Of a stretch of DNA of 64,000 nucleotides, positions 63,731-64,000 are shown one piece after another (within the stretch, counting starts at the first letter, position 1; every line of letters starts with the position of its first letter). Source of the DNA: Aeromonas tecta. GTDB taxonomy: Bacteria > Pseudomonadota > Gammaproteobacteria > Enterobacterales > Aeromonadaceae. The stretch covers positions 186,001-250,000 of the forward strand of contig NZ_CDCA01000028.1 in the NCBI RefSeq assembly GCF_000820185.1, written 5' to 3'. Position numbers and translations under genes: made by a program. Below the pieces are notes generated by a model. That model was not told the origin of the DNA. It did no database searches and saw only the letters and a list, made by a program, of their open reading frames with translations.

Positions 63731-64000
63731 ACCGCATTACCCCATTTTTGCTCCAGCCGGCGCGAGGCCAGCGAGAGCGGATAGCAGACCAAAAAGAAGA
63801 ACAAGAACAGCAGGCCGTAGATAAGCAGCGAGGCATAGGTGCGCTCGATGATCTGCTGGCCCACCTTGATCACCTCCACCACTCCAATCAGCACCGCCAG
63901 GGAGCTGGTCTTGATGATGCGGGTGTGGATGTTGATGGTCGGCGGCGTCAGCCGTTGCAGCGCCTGGGGCAGCAGCACGTGGCGATAGAGCTGCCAGCGG
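63727..64000 (-). CDS. Polar amino-acid ABC transporter permease (5' part outside window)
   Basis: C-terminal part of a HisM/GlnP-type permease. The frame is open to the window edge (RWQLYRHVLLPQALQRL at the edge). It contains the EAA-like cytoplasmic loop remnant (LLPQALQRLTPPTINIHTRI), then SSLAVLIGVVEVIKVGQQII and a final membrane segment (LLIYGLLFLFFFLVCYPLSL). The true start lies to the right of the window. It overlaps the ATPase gene by 4 bp. Confidence 0.9.
   Translation of the reverse strand, partial: RWQLYRHVLLPQALQRLTPPTINIHTRIIKTSSLAVLIGVVEVIKVGQQIIERTYASLLIYGLLFLFFFLVCYPLSLASRRLEQKWGNAV

Overview
The window is a chromosomal segment of an Aeromonas species. It is GC-rich and gammaproteobacterial in gene content. 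It carries the type II secretion genes in the arrangement known as exe: a separate exeAB pair plus an exeC-N operon. Neighbouring clusters (mutY-yggX-mltC, hslR-hslO, metJ/metBL, argE/argCBFGH) also fit Aeromonadales. The species cannot be fixed from the sequence alone. I see no prophage, integrase, insertion sequence, CRISPR array, rRNA or tRNA.

Layout. 1-7013: a ygiW-type periplasmic OB-fold protein cut by the left edge, mutY-yggX-mltC, exeA-exeB, and the divergent CCA-adding enzyme cca. 7186-12097: a PiT phosphate transporter with its DUF47 partner, a CYTH protein, a SlyB-like lipoprotein, a GNAT enzyme followed by four 46-bp tandem repeats, and a ygbA-like zinc protein. 12201-18045: an aminopeptidase P with a GntR regulator, pckA, hslO and hslR. 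18234-29955: the 12-gene exeC-N operon, mostly with overlapping stops and starts. 29999-36365: a LuxR regulator, tyrS, yrfG, nudE, cysQ and an SdaC-family transporter behind a long AT-rich leader. 36456-41820: csaA, an AraC regulator, metJ, and metB-metL behind Met boxes. 41897-47536: lrgAB with a divergent LysR gene, then a MocR regulator divergent from an osmC-rhodanese-GNAT operon. 47631-59136: ybaK, an AT-rich patch with a lipoprotein gene, ppc, and the divergent arginine cluster. 59275-64000: a small hydrolase, a PaiB-like protein, a small membrane protein, DUF1294, a hexapeptide acetyltransferase, and a polar amino-acid ABC transporter cut by the right edge.

The genes are mostly core metabolism and secretion. 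The unusual content lies in local sequence architecture. ExeJ carries three in-frame copies of its prepilin cleavage region. The 5' end of the mocR-type gene is present three times at a 131-bp period, giving two 44-residue ORFs chained to the gene by ATGA overlaps. Four 46-bp palindromic repeats end with the terminal codons of a GNAT gene. A REP pair sits between exeF and exeG, and a second repeat family sits between argG and argH. Several clear operators are visible (Met boxes, ARG boxes, a perfect CRP site, a LysR box). There are also candidate operators with no assigned regulator, notably an 18-bp perfect palindrome at the pckA promoter, and a possible attenuator before the SdaC-like gene.
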